DNA from: Fimbriiglobus ruber
GTDB taxonomy: Bacteria > Planctomycetota > Planctomycetia > Gemmatales > Gemmataceae
NCBI RefSeq assembly: GCF_002197845.1
Contig: NZ_NIDE01000017.1
Coordinates: 1,596,712-1,660,711 of the forward strand
DNA: 64,000 nt
Direction of reading: 5' to 3'
The position numbers and the translations under genes are program-made. Each line of letters starts with the position of its first letter. Within the stretch, counting starts at the first letter, position 1. Shown one piece after another: positions 15,488 through 29,519 of this stretch. Below the pieces are notes generated by a model. It worked only from the letters and a program-made list of their open reading frames with translations. It was not told the DNA's origin and ran no database searches.

Positions 15488-17437
15488 TCATTGCTTCCAT
15501 GTGGTAATGGGCTGAGACAAATCCAGATATTTGGCATGAGTCTCGATAAGCGTATCCGTGCGTCGCGCATATGCCCATATGCGGATGGACGTCATGGTCG
15601 TCTCAAACGGCAAAAGCATGTCCTTGTCTTTATCCTTATAGTCCCCAATTCGGTAATCCGGCGCAACCATAAGCCACAGTCCCGCTTCTCGGAGGAGAAT
15701 AAACGCGTTTCTCGCTTTACGGATGCGCACGATCTCGTCGGCAGGTAGCGAGCAGTACCCGATGTAAAATTTCTTGCTCTTTCCTATTAGTTCGTTCGGA
15801 TTGCGTATCCGCCGCAATTTACAATAGTCTTTTATCGCGATATCGTGATACGTAAGCACCTCTCGATCAATATCGCTTGGATTATCATTTGCTAATATTA
15901 TCCAGCTTACGCTAACGCCTTTGTCCGCGGCCATGAAGAGTTTTGTCAAAAGGCGGCCATACGGTCCGAAATTCCCTGGCTTCCAAAATTGCGAAGACGT
16001 CACCGCCAGTATCCGGTCGTCGGCTTTGAGGGTATCGAAGCAGGTCAACATTCCATTTATGTGTGTCTCGCGATCCCCTTCGAGGATGAATAGATTGGTG
16101 GGCAGGGGCGACAATTCGTCGCGCAACTGCTGCAACCGGTGAAGAATCAGCCGTCTAAAGATCGGGTGCCCGACGACGGGGCTTGTTTTGAGATCTGCAA
16201 CAATCTTTCCGAGAGAGGATATCTCTTCTTCTATGACGGACAGCGGATTGCCAGGTTCCTCGCCCAAATCGTGAGATTCGGGCGAAAAAAGTGTCAGCGT
16301 GTCTAATATAGGAGAAACATGCGAGACCCGATCCGCCTGCTCCGGATGTAAACAGATTGATATGATATCAGGAATTCCCGGGCTGGCTGCGTACAGTTTC
16401 GAATTGTGCCTGTGCAGTGCGAGGATTATTTCTTTCTTTATTTCCCGGTTTTTTTTGTTCTTTCCGTCAGACACCGGCGATGGCGGGGGTTGGCCCGTCG
16501 CCAAGTAGTGCAACACACCTCCAATCGAGTATACGTCTGCCGGCGTGTACCATTTTTGTCTATGATTGCCATCGGTGCGCAACCTTTCCGGAGCAAGATA
16601 CGGGTGTCTTTTTGCATAAAGAAAATCCGAATCATGATCTTGCGTCGTATCGAATTTCCAGCATTCTCCAAAATCGATAATAGTTATATTGCCCGGGCCA
16701 TCGACTCGAATATTAGGCGGCCATATGTCGCCATGAATAACTCTTTGATTGTGAACATTTCTCATTATTGTTAGTAATTGGGCGGCGAGCCGGAACCAAT
16801 CTCTCGGGTCTTTCAAGCCGGAAAATTTCCCGCCGGTCCCGTGATTTTCGAGACACCAAGTGTCCAGATTTTTTCCCGACACGAATGGATAGACGGTAAA
16901 AAATAAGAGTAACGTGTATTCGTATTTTTCTTTCACGGTCCAGCTTGCCACGCCGTAATCTATAATAGGGGCGATGCCATGGATTCCGTGCAAATCCCGA
17001 GATGCTTCGTATTCCACATTTACGGACGCGTTCAACGCGGTTGCGCGCGAGCGAATTTCGTGTTCGGCAAATTTCTTGGTGTCCAAATTCGGAATCTTAA
17101 TGACGACTTGCGAGCCGTTCCTTTCGCCGCCGTGCTGTACCGCTAAATAGGCCAAACTTTTTCCGCCCTTACCTAATCCGCGAAGCGATCTATAAGAAAT
17201 CTCTGCGTCATGTGATGCCAAAACAATTGAGGAAATCGCAGATTCTTCTGGTGGATAAAAAAACGTCGACCGCGGCGGCTTGGTGTGTTCCGCAGAAAAA
17301 GAGACGTGATTATTTGTTGCCGGCTCTTTGGTTTTCTCGTGACTGCTTGGTTCGCTTTGATTTGTAGTCTTTCCTGCCTTTGCTTTTTTGGGGCTACTTC
17401 CTGGATGCCCGTTTTTTTTCTTTTTTGGAGACGGCAC
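15488..17437 (-). CDS. Low-GC Ser/Thr protein kinase with an uncharacterised C-terminal domain (~649 aa)
   Basis: The protein opens with a Lys/Ser/Pro-rich tail (residues 1-60), then a kinase domain (~80-340): glycine loop GLGKGGKS (87-94), VIK lysine (114), HGD in place of HRD (235-237) with N242, DFG (255-257), APE (282-284) and DVYSIG (301-306). The catalytic set looks complete. The C-terminal ~250 residues contain TNLFILEGDRE, ILAVTSSQFWKPGNFG and VSVSWIILANDN. No family could be assigned, though the alternating strands suggest an alpha/beta fold. The start is uncertain: no ATG is available, and the GTG at 17437 is the best choice. Codon use is AT-rich compared with neighbours, which points to acquisition. 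An insertion sequence sits about 75 bases upstream of this start. Confidence 0.75.
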   Translation of the reverse strand: MPSPKKKKNGHPGSSPKKAKAGKTTNQSEPSSHEKTKEPATNNHVSFSAEHTKPPRSTFFYPPEESAISSIVLASHDAEISYRSLRGLGKGGKSLAYLAVQHGGERNGSQVVIKIPNLDTKKFAEHEIRSRATALNASVNVEYEASRDLHGIHGIAPIIDYGVASWTVKEKYEYTLLLFFTVYPFVSGKNLDTWCLENHGTGGKFSGLKDPRDWFRLAAQLLTIMRNVHNQRVIHGDIWPPNIRVDGPGNITIIDFGECWKFDTTQDHDSDFLYAKRHPYLAPERLRTDGNHRQKWYTPADVYSIGGVLHYLATGQPPPSPVSDGKNKKNREIKKEIILALHRHNSKLYAASPGIPDIISICLHPEQADRVSHVSPILDTLTLFSPESHDLGEEPGNPLSVIEEEISSLGKIVADLKTSPVVGHPIFRRLILHRLQQLRDELSPLPTNLFILEGDRETHINGMLTCFDTLKADDRILAVTSSQFWKPGNFGPYGRLLTKLFMAADKGVSVSWIILANDNPSDIDREVLTYHDIAIKDYCKLRRIRNPNELIGKSKKFYIGYCSLPADEIVRIRKARNAFILLREAGLWLMVAPDYRIGDYKDKDKDMLLPFETTMTSIRIWAYARRTDTLIETHAKYLDLSQPITTWKQ

Positions 17438-17538
17438 GGGCGGATTCTCAGAGCGGTATGGGAGAGTTACTGCTTTAAACAAAAAATAACCAAGAGCAAT
17501 TTCGTTTGAAAGAGGGTCTGGCAAATCTTTCTGGCAGC

Positions 17539-18687
17539 TCACGCCGCCAGCGATAATTGCATTTCCCAGTAGGTTTTCCACAACCCACTCTCGCGGATGG
17601 CTTCCAGTGCCATGATGGCCTCCGCATTGTCGGCGTCCCACCGCATGCCGGCTCCCTTCAACCGTTGCGTCAGCGTCTTGCAGCAGGATTCGGTCGGGCC
17701 GCTTCCGATCTGCCAACCCTTGGCCGCGAACTCGGGATACTGGATCATGTCCCGCCGATCGCTCACATAGTTCAGGAACCCGTCGGCGGCCGCCCGCTTG
17801 GCCCCCCGCCACCGACACCGCCACGTCACGAGTTGTTCCCACGACGCGTCGTAACCGTCGTGCTTGAACCGGTGGAGGACGTCGTCCGCCCAGGTCGTGC
17901 CGGCCGCGTCCGTCTCCCCGTACACGGCCCGCCGGGCCTTGTGGACATTCTCCGCCAGGTGGTAGAAATCCAGACCCAAGGCATCGAGCGCCAGGCTCTG
18001 ACCGTCCACCTGCCGACGGATCCACGGGGCTCCGTCCACGATCCCCACCTTCTCGCCTGCGGTCGGCAAATCGATCCGGCCGGCCAACCGCCGCATCAGC
18101 CGGCCGGCCGCCACGTGATTCCCTTTCGTCCCCAGTACCAGGCGGTGTCGCTTCGGCTCGTCGTAGTACGTCACCAGCTTGAATTCCTTCGACTTCTGAT
18201 CCGCCCCGGGTTTCGCCCGCCGCAACCGCCGGCCCGCCCGCCCGCGGCGTTGCCGCCGGGCCTTGACCGCCGCACGCCGTTTCGTCTTCTCGGCCTGGGT
18301 GACCATCGGAGCCATCACCCCATCACACCCGAAATACACCCGCGCCGGGCTCGCCGGGTCGGCCGGGTCGGACAGGCAGTCCTTGGCCGTCCAGGTGATC
18401 GGCAACGTCCCCGTCCGAACCGCCTCCAGGACCGCCCGGCCCTCCGTCTCGATCAGCACCCGGAGCGTTTCCCCACTCGCCCGGATGTCGGCCGCGTGGG
18501 CCAGATTCTCGGCCGTGCGGTCGAAATTCGTGCCCCCGCCGTTCAGCCGGCACGCCAACTCGCGAACCCCGACGCTGATCGTCCGCTCGGCCCGGTCCAG
18601 ATACGTGTCAATGACCGTCCAACTGCCGACACCCGCCCCGTGCCAGCGGATCCGGCGGACGAACACCCGGCCGTTCACCGTCAGCAC
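17539..18687 (-). CDS. Transposase, main catalytic part (382 aa)
   Basis: Motifs include VYFGCDGVMAPMVTQAEK, VGIVDGAPWIRRQ, LDFYHLAENVHKA and IGSGPTESCCKTLTQRLKG followed by GMRW, which gives a DDE-type catalytic core like ISKra4/ISLre2 transposases. The assigned GTG (VLTVNGRVF) is probably not the true N-terminus, since the same frame extends upstream as KALRNKGRQEYS. The N-terminal portion is encoded by the next ORF (18707-19018) one frame away. The stop codon abuts the left inverted repeat. Confidence 0.85.
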   Translation of the reverse strand: MLTVNGRVFVRRIRWHGAGVGSWTVIDTYLDRAERTISVGVRELACRLNGGGTNFDRTAENLAHAADIRASGETLRVLIETEGRAVLEAVRTGTLPITWTAKDCLSDPADPASPARVYFGCDGVMAPMVTQAEKTKRRAAVKARRQRRGRAGRRLRRAKPGADQKSKEFKLVTYYDEPKRHRLVLGTKGNHVAAGRLMRRLAGRIDLPTAGEKVGIVDGAPWIRRQVDGQSLALDALGLDFYHLAENVHKARRAVYGETDAAGTTWADDVLHRFKHDGYDASWEQLVTWRCRWRGAKRAAADGFLNYVSDRRDMIQYPEFAAKGWQIGSGPTESCCKTLTQRLKGAGMRWDADNAEAIMALEAIRESGLWKTYWEMQLSLAA

Positions 18688-18706
18688 CGAATACTCCTGG
18701 CGGCCC

Positions 18707-19018
18707 TTATTCCGCAGGGCCTTCCCCGACGCGGTGTCCTTCGGAGGGGGAAAAAGCGGCTTCCGCCGCGTCGGTTCTCATCTGTAAGGCGAGTTCGTAC
18801 GACTGTTGCCGGAGGTCGGCGAAGAGATCCCGGACCTGGCACTCGCTGCCGGCAATGATGCGCCCGTCCGGGGCATTGTTGACGGCGTCGGCGACCTGAC
18901 CGAGAAGAGTCTCCATCTTCTGACGCATGGCGGCGATGTAGGCGGTCCGGTCGAGGGGCGGCATCGGTTGCATCTGATAGTCCCCGAAGGAATTGAGGCG
19001 ACGTGCCCCCATTCTCAC
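18707..19018 (-). CDS. Transposase N-terminal ORF (103 aa)
   Basis: It encodes a helical region (MRQKMETLLGQVADAVN; ECQVRDLFADLRQQSYELAL) that should precede the catalytic part. The two frames meet at a T5C5 homopolymer (minus strand, near 18750), and a +1 shift there joins AEAAF to the KALRNKGRQEYS peptide. This could be programmed frameshifting or inactivation of this copy. Confidence 0.65.
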   Translation of the reverse strand: MRMGARRLNSFGDYQMQPMPPLDRTAYIAAMRQKMETLLGQVADAVNNAPDGRIIAGSECQVRDLFADLRQQSYELALQMRTDAAEAAFSPSEGHRVGEGPAE

Positions 19019-19176
19019 CGGCGTTCCGATCTGCTGCCAGAAAGATTTGCCAGACCGTTTGAAAGAAAATTCTTGAGGACCAGACGATTTTTTCTTAGAT
19101 GGCAGCCGGGAAGACGATCCGACTAAAATTATTTGCTCTTATCAAACAAGAATAGTTAAAATCTATTTCTATTTGC

Positions 19177-20073
19177 TCACGCGATCCCGTTCGCCTCTTC
19201 GACCGGGCGGACGTCCACGGAAACCGTGACGTCGTGGGCGCCGCCGCCCAGGATGACGCCCTTGACCGGGCTGACGTCGTCGTAATCGCGGCCCCAGGCG
19301 AGCAGGACGTGGCGGTCGGACGGGATCTGGTTGTTCGTTGGGTCCAGGTCAATCCACCCGGCCGCCCCACAGTACAGCGAGACCCAGGCGTGCGTCGCGT
19401 CCGCGCCGACCAGCCGCGGGCGGCCGGGCGGCGGGACCGTGGACAGGTAGCCGCTCACGTACCGGGCCGCGAGCCCGAGCGACCGGAGGCAGGCGATTTC
19501 CAGGTGGGCGAAGTCCTGGCAGACGCCGCGGCGCTTTTCAAAGACTTCCCCGATCGGCGTCGCCACCGTCGTCGCCCGCGGGTCGTAGACGAAGTCGCGA
19601 AAGACCCGCCCGGTGAGTTCCAGGGCGGCTTCCAGGATCGGGCGGCCCGGCGGGAACGACGGGGCGGCGAACGCGGCGAACGCGGCCCGGGTCGGCGCGT
19701 ACCGGGAGTCGAACGTGAACTGATAAGCGTCCAGGGCGTCCGGCAAGCGGTCGTGCGGCAGGCGGTCGCGGATCACGTCCCACGGCTCGGTCGCGGCCGG
19801 GACGGGCGGCTGCCCGGGGCTGATGCGAATTTGATGCTCGGCCGTGACCGTCAGCTCGCGGTGCTGCTCCTGAACGGTGAAGTACGTGGCCGGGTTGCCG
19901 AAGTAATCGGCCCGCTCGTCCAGCACGGCCGGCTCGGGGCCGACCTCCAGGGTGGACGAGTCGCACCACTGCCCGGCGCAAACGCGGGGCCGCAGGTGGG
20001 CCACGTTCTGGCACAGGGAGACCGGGTCGCTGTACGAGTACCGGGTTTCGTGAGTTATGTGGTATCGGATCAC
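19177..20073 (-). CDS. Transglutaminase-like peptidase-fold protein (298 aa)
   Basis: The GTG at 20073 gives VIRYHITHETRYSYSDPV, the usual N-terminal bundle/beta domain of this family, and overlaps the upstream stop as GTGA. The transglutaminase core shows the catalytic Cys in KRRGVCQDFAHLEIACLRSLG, the His in ADATHAWVSLYC and the Asp in WIDLDPTNNQ. Homologues are encoded with circularly permuted ATP-grasp and alpha-E genes, as here, and are thought to cleave or form amide bonds in a peptide substrate. No signal peptide is seen. It is the promoter-distal gene of the pair with 20070-22625. Confidence 0.92.
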   Translation of the reverse strand: MIRYHITHETRYSYSDPVSLCQNVAHLRPRVCAGQWCDSSTLEVGPEPAVLDERADYFGNPATYFTVQEQHRELTVTAEHQIRISPGQPPVPAATEPWDVIRDRLPHDRLPDALDAYQFTFDSRYAPTRAAFAAFAAPSFPPGRPILEAALELTGRVFRDFVYDPRATTVATPIGEVFEKRRGVCQDFAHLEIACLRSLGLAARYVSGYLSTVPPPGRPRLVGADATHAWVSLYCGAAGWIDLDPTNNQIPSDRHVLLAWGRDYDDVSPVKGVILGGGAHDVTVSVDVRPVEEANGIA

Positions 20074-22625
20074 GGCACGAGCGGCGGTTGGGGAGAAGTC
20101 GCGGCCAGGTGCTGGGATGTCTCCAGGTGACTGAGATACTGTTGCGTGATCGCGTCGGACAGGGCCGGGAGGGTCGCGCCGAGGTCGTCGAGCAGGTCGC
20201 GGAGGGCCGGGCGGTTCACCTCCCAGACCTGGCCTAACTTGTCCACCTCCGCGAGCCGGACGGCGTTCAGGGCTTCGAGAGCGTACCGCTGCTCGCGCCC
20301 GCGGGCGGCACGCGGCCCGCCGGATCGCGGCAGGTATTCGACGTCCTCGACGAGGGCCGCGAGCTGCGACGCGAGCGACCGCGGGTTCGTTTCGTCCAGG
20401 ACGAGTAAGTCGAGGACCGCCTCGGTGTTCAGGCTGCCCATGTACCGGCGGCGGTAGGTCATCGAACTGTCTGCTACTTCCAACAGGGCGTCCAGCACCG
20501 GCCCTTCCTGCGGGGTCGGCCACAGGAGCGTGCCCCGTAGGAGGTGGATCATGTGCATCGACCGCTCAAGCTTCCGGCCCATGTCCAGGAACCGCCAGCC
20601 CTCGCCCCGCGTCATGCTCTCGACCACGAGTCCGCCGAACGCGGCCAGGGTGATGACGGTGTGATTCAACAGGTCGAGGACGTCCGCCATCGTCGGCCCG
20701 TCCTCCCCGTACTTCGCGACCGGGTCGGTCGGGAAATCGCTGAGGGCGTTCACCACCCGCCACATGTCGGTCGAGATCCGGTCGCGGACGATGCTGGCCA
20801 CCCGCCAGAGCTTCTGGATCGTGGAGCCGAGACCGGCGTGGCGGGACAGGTCGAACACCAGCGCGAGGACTTCCGGGTCCGGGTCGGCCAGTCGGGCCTC
20901 GGCCCCTTCGCCGATGAAGCCGGGCGGGCTGTCGCAGTGGAGGGTGAGCGTCCGCAGGAGCGCGGGGAGTTCGGGCACGTCGGTCAGTGCGGACCGTTCG
21001 GCGAGCCGGCCGACGACGTCGCGGAGGAGGCGGGTCGTCCCCTCGGCCCGCTCGGCGTACCGGCCGAGCCAGAACAGGTTGTCCGCCGCCCGGCTGGGCA
21101 GGTCGCCGCCGGCCCGGGTCAGTTCGACCCGAAACCCGCTCGGCGGGAGCAGGCTGAACGTACTCACGGAACCGGCGGACAGCACCCACGTGTCCTTGCT
21201 CCCGCCGCCCCGCTGCATCGACACGACCAGCGAGTCCGGCGTCGAGCCGACGCGGGTGAGCCCGCCGGGCATCACGGTGAACGAGTCCCGGTCGGCGGTC
21301 AGGTACGTGCGGAGGACCATCTTCCGCGGCTCGACCGCGTCCCCGACCATGACCGGGGCGGTCGAGAGGGTCAGGCGCTCCTGGGCGACGTAGTCCCGCG
21401 GGTGGGCGCGGATGCGGTCGATCAGGGCGGCCCGCTTCTCGCCCGGTAACTCGTCGATGCAAACGGGGTCCGCCCCGACGGACGGAAACGCCGGCTTGAG
21501 GATGACGTCGTCGAGGTGCGACAGGACGTATGCCAGGGCGGTCGGCTCGCCGCACCACCACGTCCGGACGGACCCGATCTGCGCGTCTTGGCCCAGGAAA
21601 TACCGGAAGAGTTGCGGCAGGTACGCCATCAGTGCGGGCGCTTCCAGAACGCCGGTCCCGAGGGCGTTGGCGACGGCCACGTTCCCGCTGCGGACGGCCT
21701 GGACGAGGCCCGGGACGCCGAGGAACGAGTCGGGGCGGAGTTCCAGCGGGTCGCAGAAGTCGTCGTCGAGGCGGCGGAAAATGACGTCGACGGGCTGGAG
21801 CCCGCCGAGAACCTTCAAAAAGACCCGATTGTCGCGGACGGTGAGGTCGCCCCCCTCGACGAGCGTGTACCCGAGGTACCGCGCGAGGTAAGCGTGCTCA
21901 AAGTAGGTCTCGTTGAACGGCCCCGGCGTGAGCAGGACGATCCGTGGGTTGTCCCGGTTGCGCGGGGCGATCGCCCGCAGTGCGTCGCGGAACGCGCGGA
22001 AGAAGAGCGCCAATCGCTGCACCCGACAATCGCGGAACGCTTCCGGCAGCGTCCGCGACAGGACGATCCGGTTTTCCAGGGCGTAGCCGGCGCCGGACGG
22101 GGCTTGGGCGCGGTCGCCGATGACTTGCCAGGCGCCGTTCTCGCTCCGGCCGAGGTTTGCGGCGTAGAGCTGCAAATAACGGTTGCCGGGCAACCGAATC
22201 CCGTGACAGGATCGCAGGAAGCCGGGGTTGGCGTACAGGAGTTCCGGCGGAATGATCCCGTCCTTCAGCGTCCGCTGGGGGCCGTACAGGTCGGCCATGA
22301 GCAGTTCGAGCAGGCGCGCCCGTTGGATGAGCCCGCGGTCGATGAAGGCGGCTTCGTCGGACGAGATGAGGAGTGGGAGCGGGTCGAGCTGCCACGGCCG
22401 GGAGGTGCCGCGGGGGTCGCCGTAGACGTTGTAGGTGACGCCGTTCTCGCGAATCAGGTGCTTGGCGTCGCTCCACCGACGGGTTAGTTCTTCGGGTTCG
22501 AGTTCTTCGAGCGTGTGAAAAAACGTCTGCCAGTGCGCACGCGGCACCCCGAGCCGGTCGACCGATTCGTCGAATCCGGCCTGGGGCACGTGGTACTCAA
22601 AGCCGGCGCGCTCGGGGCGGCGCAC
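20070..22625 (-). CDS. Circularly permuted ATP-grasp type 2 - alpha-E fusion (851 aa)
   Basis: Residues ~70-490 are the ATP-grasp type 2 domain: GVTYNVYGDP, GYALENRIVLSR, VVDVIFRRLDDDFCDP-like VDVIFRRLDDDFCDP, VANALGTGVLE, and the closing [13 protein letters not shown]. Residues ~520-830 are the alpha-E domain (NLFWLGRYAERAEGTTRLL, then AALVEDVEYLP). The family is proposed to ligate amino acids onto a peptide by an ATP-dependent amide bond. Here ligase and alpha-E parts are fused, whereas the same two modules are separate genes at 26580-29513. Its 3' end overlaps the transglutaminase gene by four bases. Confidence 0.92.
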   Translation of the reverse strand: MRRPERAGFEYHVPQAGFDESVDRLGVPRAHWQTFFHTLEELEPEELTRRWSDAKHLIRENGVTYNVYGDPRGTSRPWQLDPLPLLISSDEAAFIDRGLIQRARLLELLMADLYGPQRTLKDGIIPPELLYANPGFLRSCHGIRLPGNRYLQLYAANLGRSENGAWQVIGDRAQAPSGAGYALENRIVLSRTLPEAFRDCRVQRLALFFRAFRDALRAIAPRNRDNPRIVLLTPGPFNETYFEHAYLARYLGYTLVEGGDLTVRDNRVFLKVLGGLQPVDVIFRRLDDDFCDPLELRPDSFLGVPGLVQAVRSGNVAVANALGTGVLEAPALMAYLPQLFRYFLGQDAQIGSVRTWWCGEPTALAYVLSHLDDVILKPAFPSVGADPVCIDELPGEKRAALIDRIRAHPRDYVAQERLTLSTAPVMVGDAVEPRKMVLRTYLTADRDSFTVMPGGLTRVGSTPDSLVVSMQRGGGSKDTWVLSAGSVSTFSLLPPSGFRVELTRAGGDLPSRAADNLFWLGRYAERAEGTTRLLRDVVGRLAERSALTDVPELPALLRTLTLHCDSPPGFIGEGAEARLADPDPEVLALVFDLSRHAGLGSTIQKLWRVASIVRDRISTDMWRVVNALSDFPTDPVAKYGEDGPTMADVLDLLNHTVITLAAFGGLVVESMTRGEGWRFLDMGRKLERSMHMIHLLRGTLLWPTPQEGPVLDALLEVADSSMTYRRRYMGSLNTEAVLDLLVLDETNPRSLASQLAALVEDVEYLPRSGGPRAARGREQRYALEALNAVRLAEVDKLGQVWEVNRPALRDLLDDLGATLPALSDAITQQYLSHLETSQHLAATSPQPPLVP

Positions 22626-22758
22626 GGGCGGAGAGTGGGAAAGCGGTTTTGTGCGACCGGGGGTCAGGGGAGCATCTCCGGCAGGCCGCGCGGGGAACCT
22701 AGAATATTACTCCGCGGGCAGCAGGCATAACCTGAATTCTTCGCCCGGCACGGAAACC

Positions 22759-22792
22759 AATGGGGCGGTTCGCACGTGCGAACCGCCCCATT
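22759..22792. terminator. Perfect 34-bp palindrome near the end of the DUF2126 gene
   Basis: The 17-base arms AATGGGGCGGTTCGCAC and its complement meet at 22775/22776. On the plus side it is followed by a T-rich tract (GTGTTTATTTTA). It lies just beyond the minus-strand stop at 22797, so it may end or stabilise that transcript, although the T-tract orientation favours the plus strand. Confidence 0.65.
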
Positions 22793-22796
22793 GTGT

Positions 22797-26315
<3,519 letters not shown>

Positions 26316-26350
26316 GGCGAGCCTTTCTTGTGCGGTACCGAATCCGGGAA

Positions 26351-26470
26351 GATATTGGCCCCCCCTTGCGAAGGGGGGGTTGGGGGGGTCGAGAACCCAG
26401 CGTGTCAGAACCCCCTGTGTCCCCCCTTCGTAAGGGGGAAAATATTGGCCCCCCCTTCGCAAGGGGGAAG
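26351..26470. repeat. C-run/G-run hairpin repeats, three units
   Basis: Three short hairpins of the form CCCCCCTTcGcAAGGGGGG lie at about 26351-26388, 26420-26440 and 26441-26470. Two are preceded by ATATTGGCC. The middle unit has TCGTA in its loop. They fill the gap between the DUF2126 and alpha-E genes. Confidence 0.8.
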
Positions 26471-26579
26471 TTCCGCCGGTCCGCGGGTCTCCGAGACCGG
26501 CGGGCCGGGGGCGCGTCTTGCGCGGGTTGCGACTGCGTGCTGGCGCGGGGTTATTCCCCGCGGGAAGAGCGCCGGCGGT

Positions 26580-27608
26580 TCATCCTTGCGATTGCGTCTG
26601 CGCGCCTGCGGTCTGGGTCTGAGTCTGCCGAACGGGTTTTTTATCTTTTTGGGTCACGGCCGGCACGACACTCACGTCGAAGTAAGTCTGGAAAATCGCC
26701 TTGCCGACGTCGTGAATGCCGTCCACGACGATCGTGAGAGCCTCGTGCAGCCCGAGTTTGATCACGTCCTGGATCGTCTGCCCGTGGACCCACGTCGCCA
26801 GCTCGTAAAGTTTCTTGTCCACGTCCGTCAGCGGTTTGCCGACCGGGTCGCCCGAAATGGCGGCGGCGGCCGTCAGACATTCGCTCAGACAGCGGCGAAT
26901 CGACCGCGGGAACTGCTCGTCGAAAATCAGGAACTCGGCGACCGCGATCCCGGTGTCGATCGCCCCGATGCGGGGCTTCTTGTGAAACGGTTCGTACCCC
27001 GAACAGCTCATCAAGATGGCGATCCAGTGGGCGTGATCGACCGGCGTGCCGACGTCCTCCGCCTTTAACAGCAGCATGTGGTATTTGACGTCGAGAATCC
27101 GCGCGGTCTGGCAGGTCCGTTCCAGGTACTTGCCGAAGCGGAAGAACTCCCACGGCTCCCCGTGGGCCATCGTGGCGTCGCAAATCCCGTGGACGAGCTG
27201 GTTGATCCGGCGAATCTGGGCGTAAAACTCGATGCGGTTGGTTTCGAACAGCTCGCGGGCCGCGGGCGAATGCATCCACAGGTGGTAGTAGTTCATCCGC
27301 TCCCACATCTCGCCACTGATCACCTCCCGGATGATCCGCGCGTTTTCCCGCGCGGCAGCCAGGGACGAGACGATACTGAACGGGTTCTCCGCGTCCCACG
27401 TCATGAAGTTCTGGACGTTATCGGCCGTCGCCGGCTGCGCGTAGTCGTGAATCCCGCTGATGATCAGCAACGGCCGCCACTGTTGGTCCGTCGGGACGTG
27501 AAAGTCCAGGAGTAGGGTGTAGTTCACTTCCAGAATACGGGCGGTGTTCTCGGCCCGTTCCAGATACCGGCTCATCCAAAAGCAGTGTTCGGCAACGCGG
27601 GAGATCAT
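26580..27608 (-). CDS. Alpha-E domain protein (342 aa)
   Basis: An all-helical protein of the alpha-E family with the hallmark N-terminus VAEHCFWMSRYLERAENTARIL and repeated helical pairs (EMWERMNYYHLWM; FFRFGKYLERTCQTARILDVKY). It ends in a Gln/Thr-rich tail. The family partners the circularly permuted ATP-grasp ligase, which is the next gene upstream (28008-29513), and probably forms a complex with it. Start by ATG or the adjacent in-frame codons near 27608 fits the family length. Confidence 0.9.
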   Translation of the reverse strand: MISRVAEHCFWMSRYLERAENTARILEVNYTLLLDFHVPTDQQWRPLLIISGIHDYAQPATADNVQNFMTWDAENPFSIVSSLAAARENARIIREVISGEMWERMNYYHLWMHSPAARELFETNRIEFYAQIRRINQLVHGICDATMAHGEPWEFFRFGKYLERTCQTARILDVKYHMLLLKAEDVGTPVDHAHWIAILMSCSGYEPFHKKPRIGAIDTGIAVAEFLIFDEQFPRSIRRCLSECLTAAAAISGDPVGKPLTDVDKKLYELATWVHGQTIQDVIKLGLHEALTIVVDGIHDVGKAIFQTYFDVSVVPAVTQKDKKPVRQTQTQTAGAQTQSQG

Positions 27609-27810
27609 GCGGAACTCGGCACTAGTTCAGATGATGAAGGAACACGTCGGTCGTGCGGGTCCGCGGACGGTCACACCGTCCGTGGTGGGCGAGACGCGCG
27701 AGACTGTCACAACCCACTATCGGGTCTTCATTTTCTCCCCACGAGAAAGAAGAGCTAGAAGAATCTCGGTCGGCACAATTCATCAGAGGACGACGGACGG
27801 AACTTTGTAA

Positions 27811-28007
27811 GGCGAGCGGGGGACGTAAGTCCCCTGATTCTGGTTGTAACGACCTCTGATTATGAGGACGATCCTCTACTTCCGGTCCCTATCTCCGTGA
27901 GTGGGTAAACCATTCCGGGTTCGTGGAGGGACAGATCGGGGAACGAACTCCCTGTCTTCTGATGGGGGTAGTCTCCGAGAATCAGGGGACTCACGTCCCC
28001 CGCTCGC

Positions 28008-28008
<1 letters not shown>
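27811..28008. repeat. Inverted repeat, family C, copy 1 (long loop)
   Basis: The 31-bp arms at 27811-27841 and 27978-28008 match with one mismatch and begin GGCGAGCGGGGGACG. The 136-base loop holds no gene. The right arm touches the stop codon of the ATP-grasp gene. The same arm sequence makes a compact hairpin at 54878-54971. The whole gap 27609-28007 contains only this repeat. Confidence 0.88.
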
Positions 28009-29513
<1,505 letters not shown>

Positions 29514-29519
29514 GATCAA

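Larger units (their letters stand above)
17513..19056. mobile_element. Insertion sequence, ISKra4/ISLre2-like (about 1.54 kb)
   Basis: Terminal inverted repeats of 24 identical bases lie at 17515-17538 and 19033-19056. The nonamer GTTTGAAAG occurs at 17504-17512 and again at 19057-19065, a 9-bp target duplication if the element begins two bases before the left repeat. The element carries two overlapping-frame ORFs on the minus strand. It landed just upstream of the low-GC kinase gene and is in the same orientation. Confidence 0.88.

Noticed and set aside
26351-26470. Possible CRISPR-like array
   Set aside because: The units are short self-complementary hairpins of unequal spacing with no unique spacers and no cas gene nearby.
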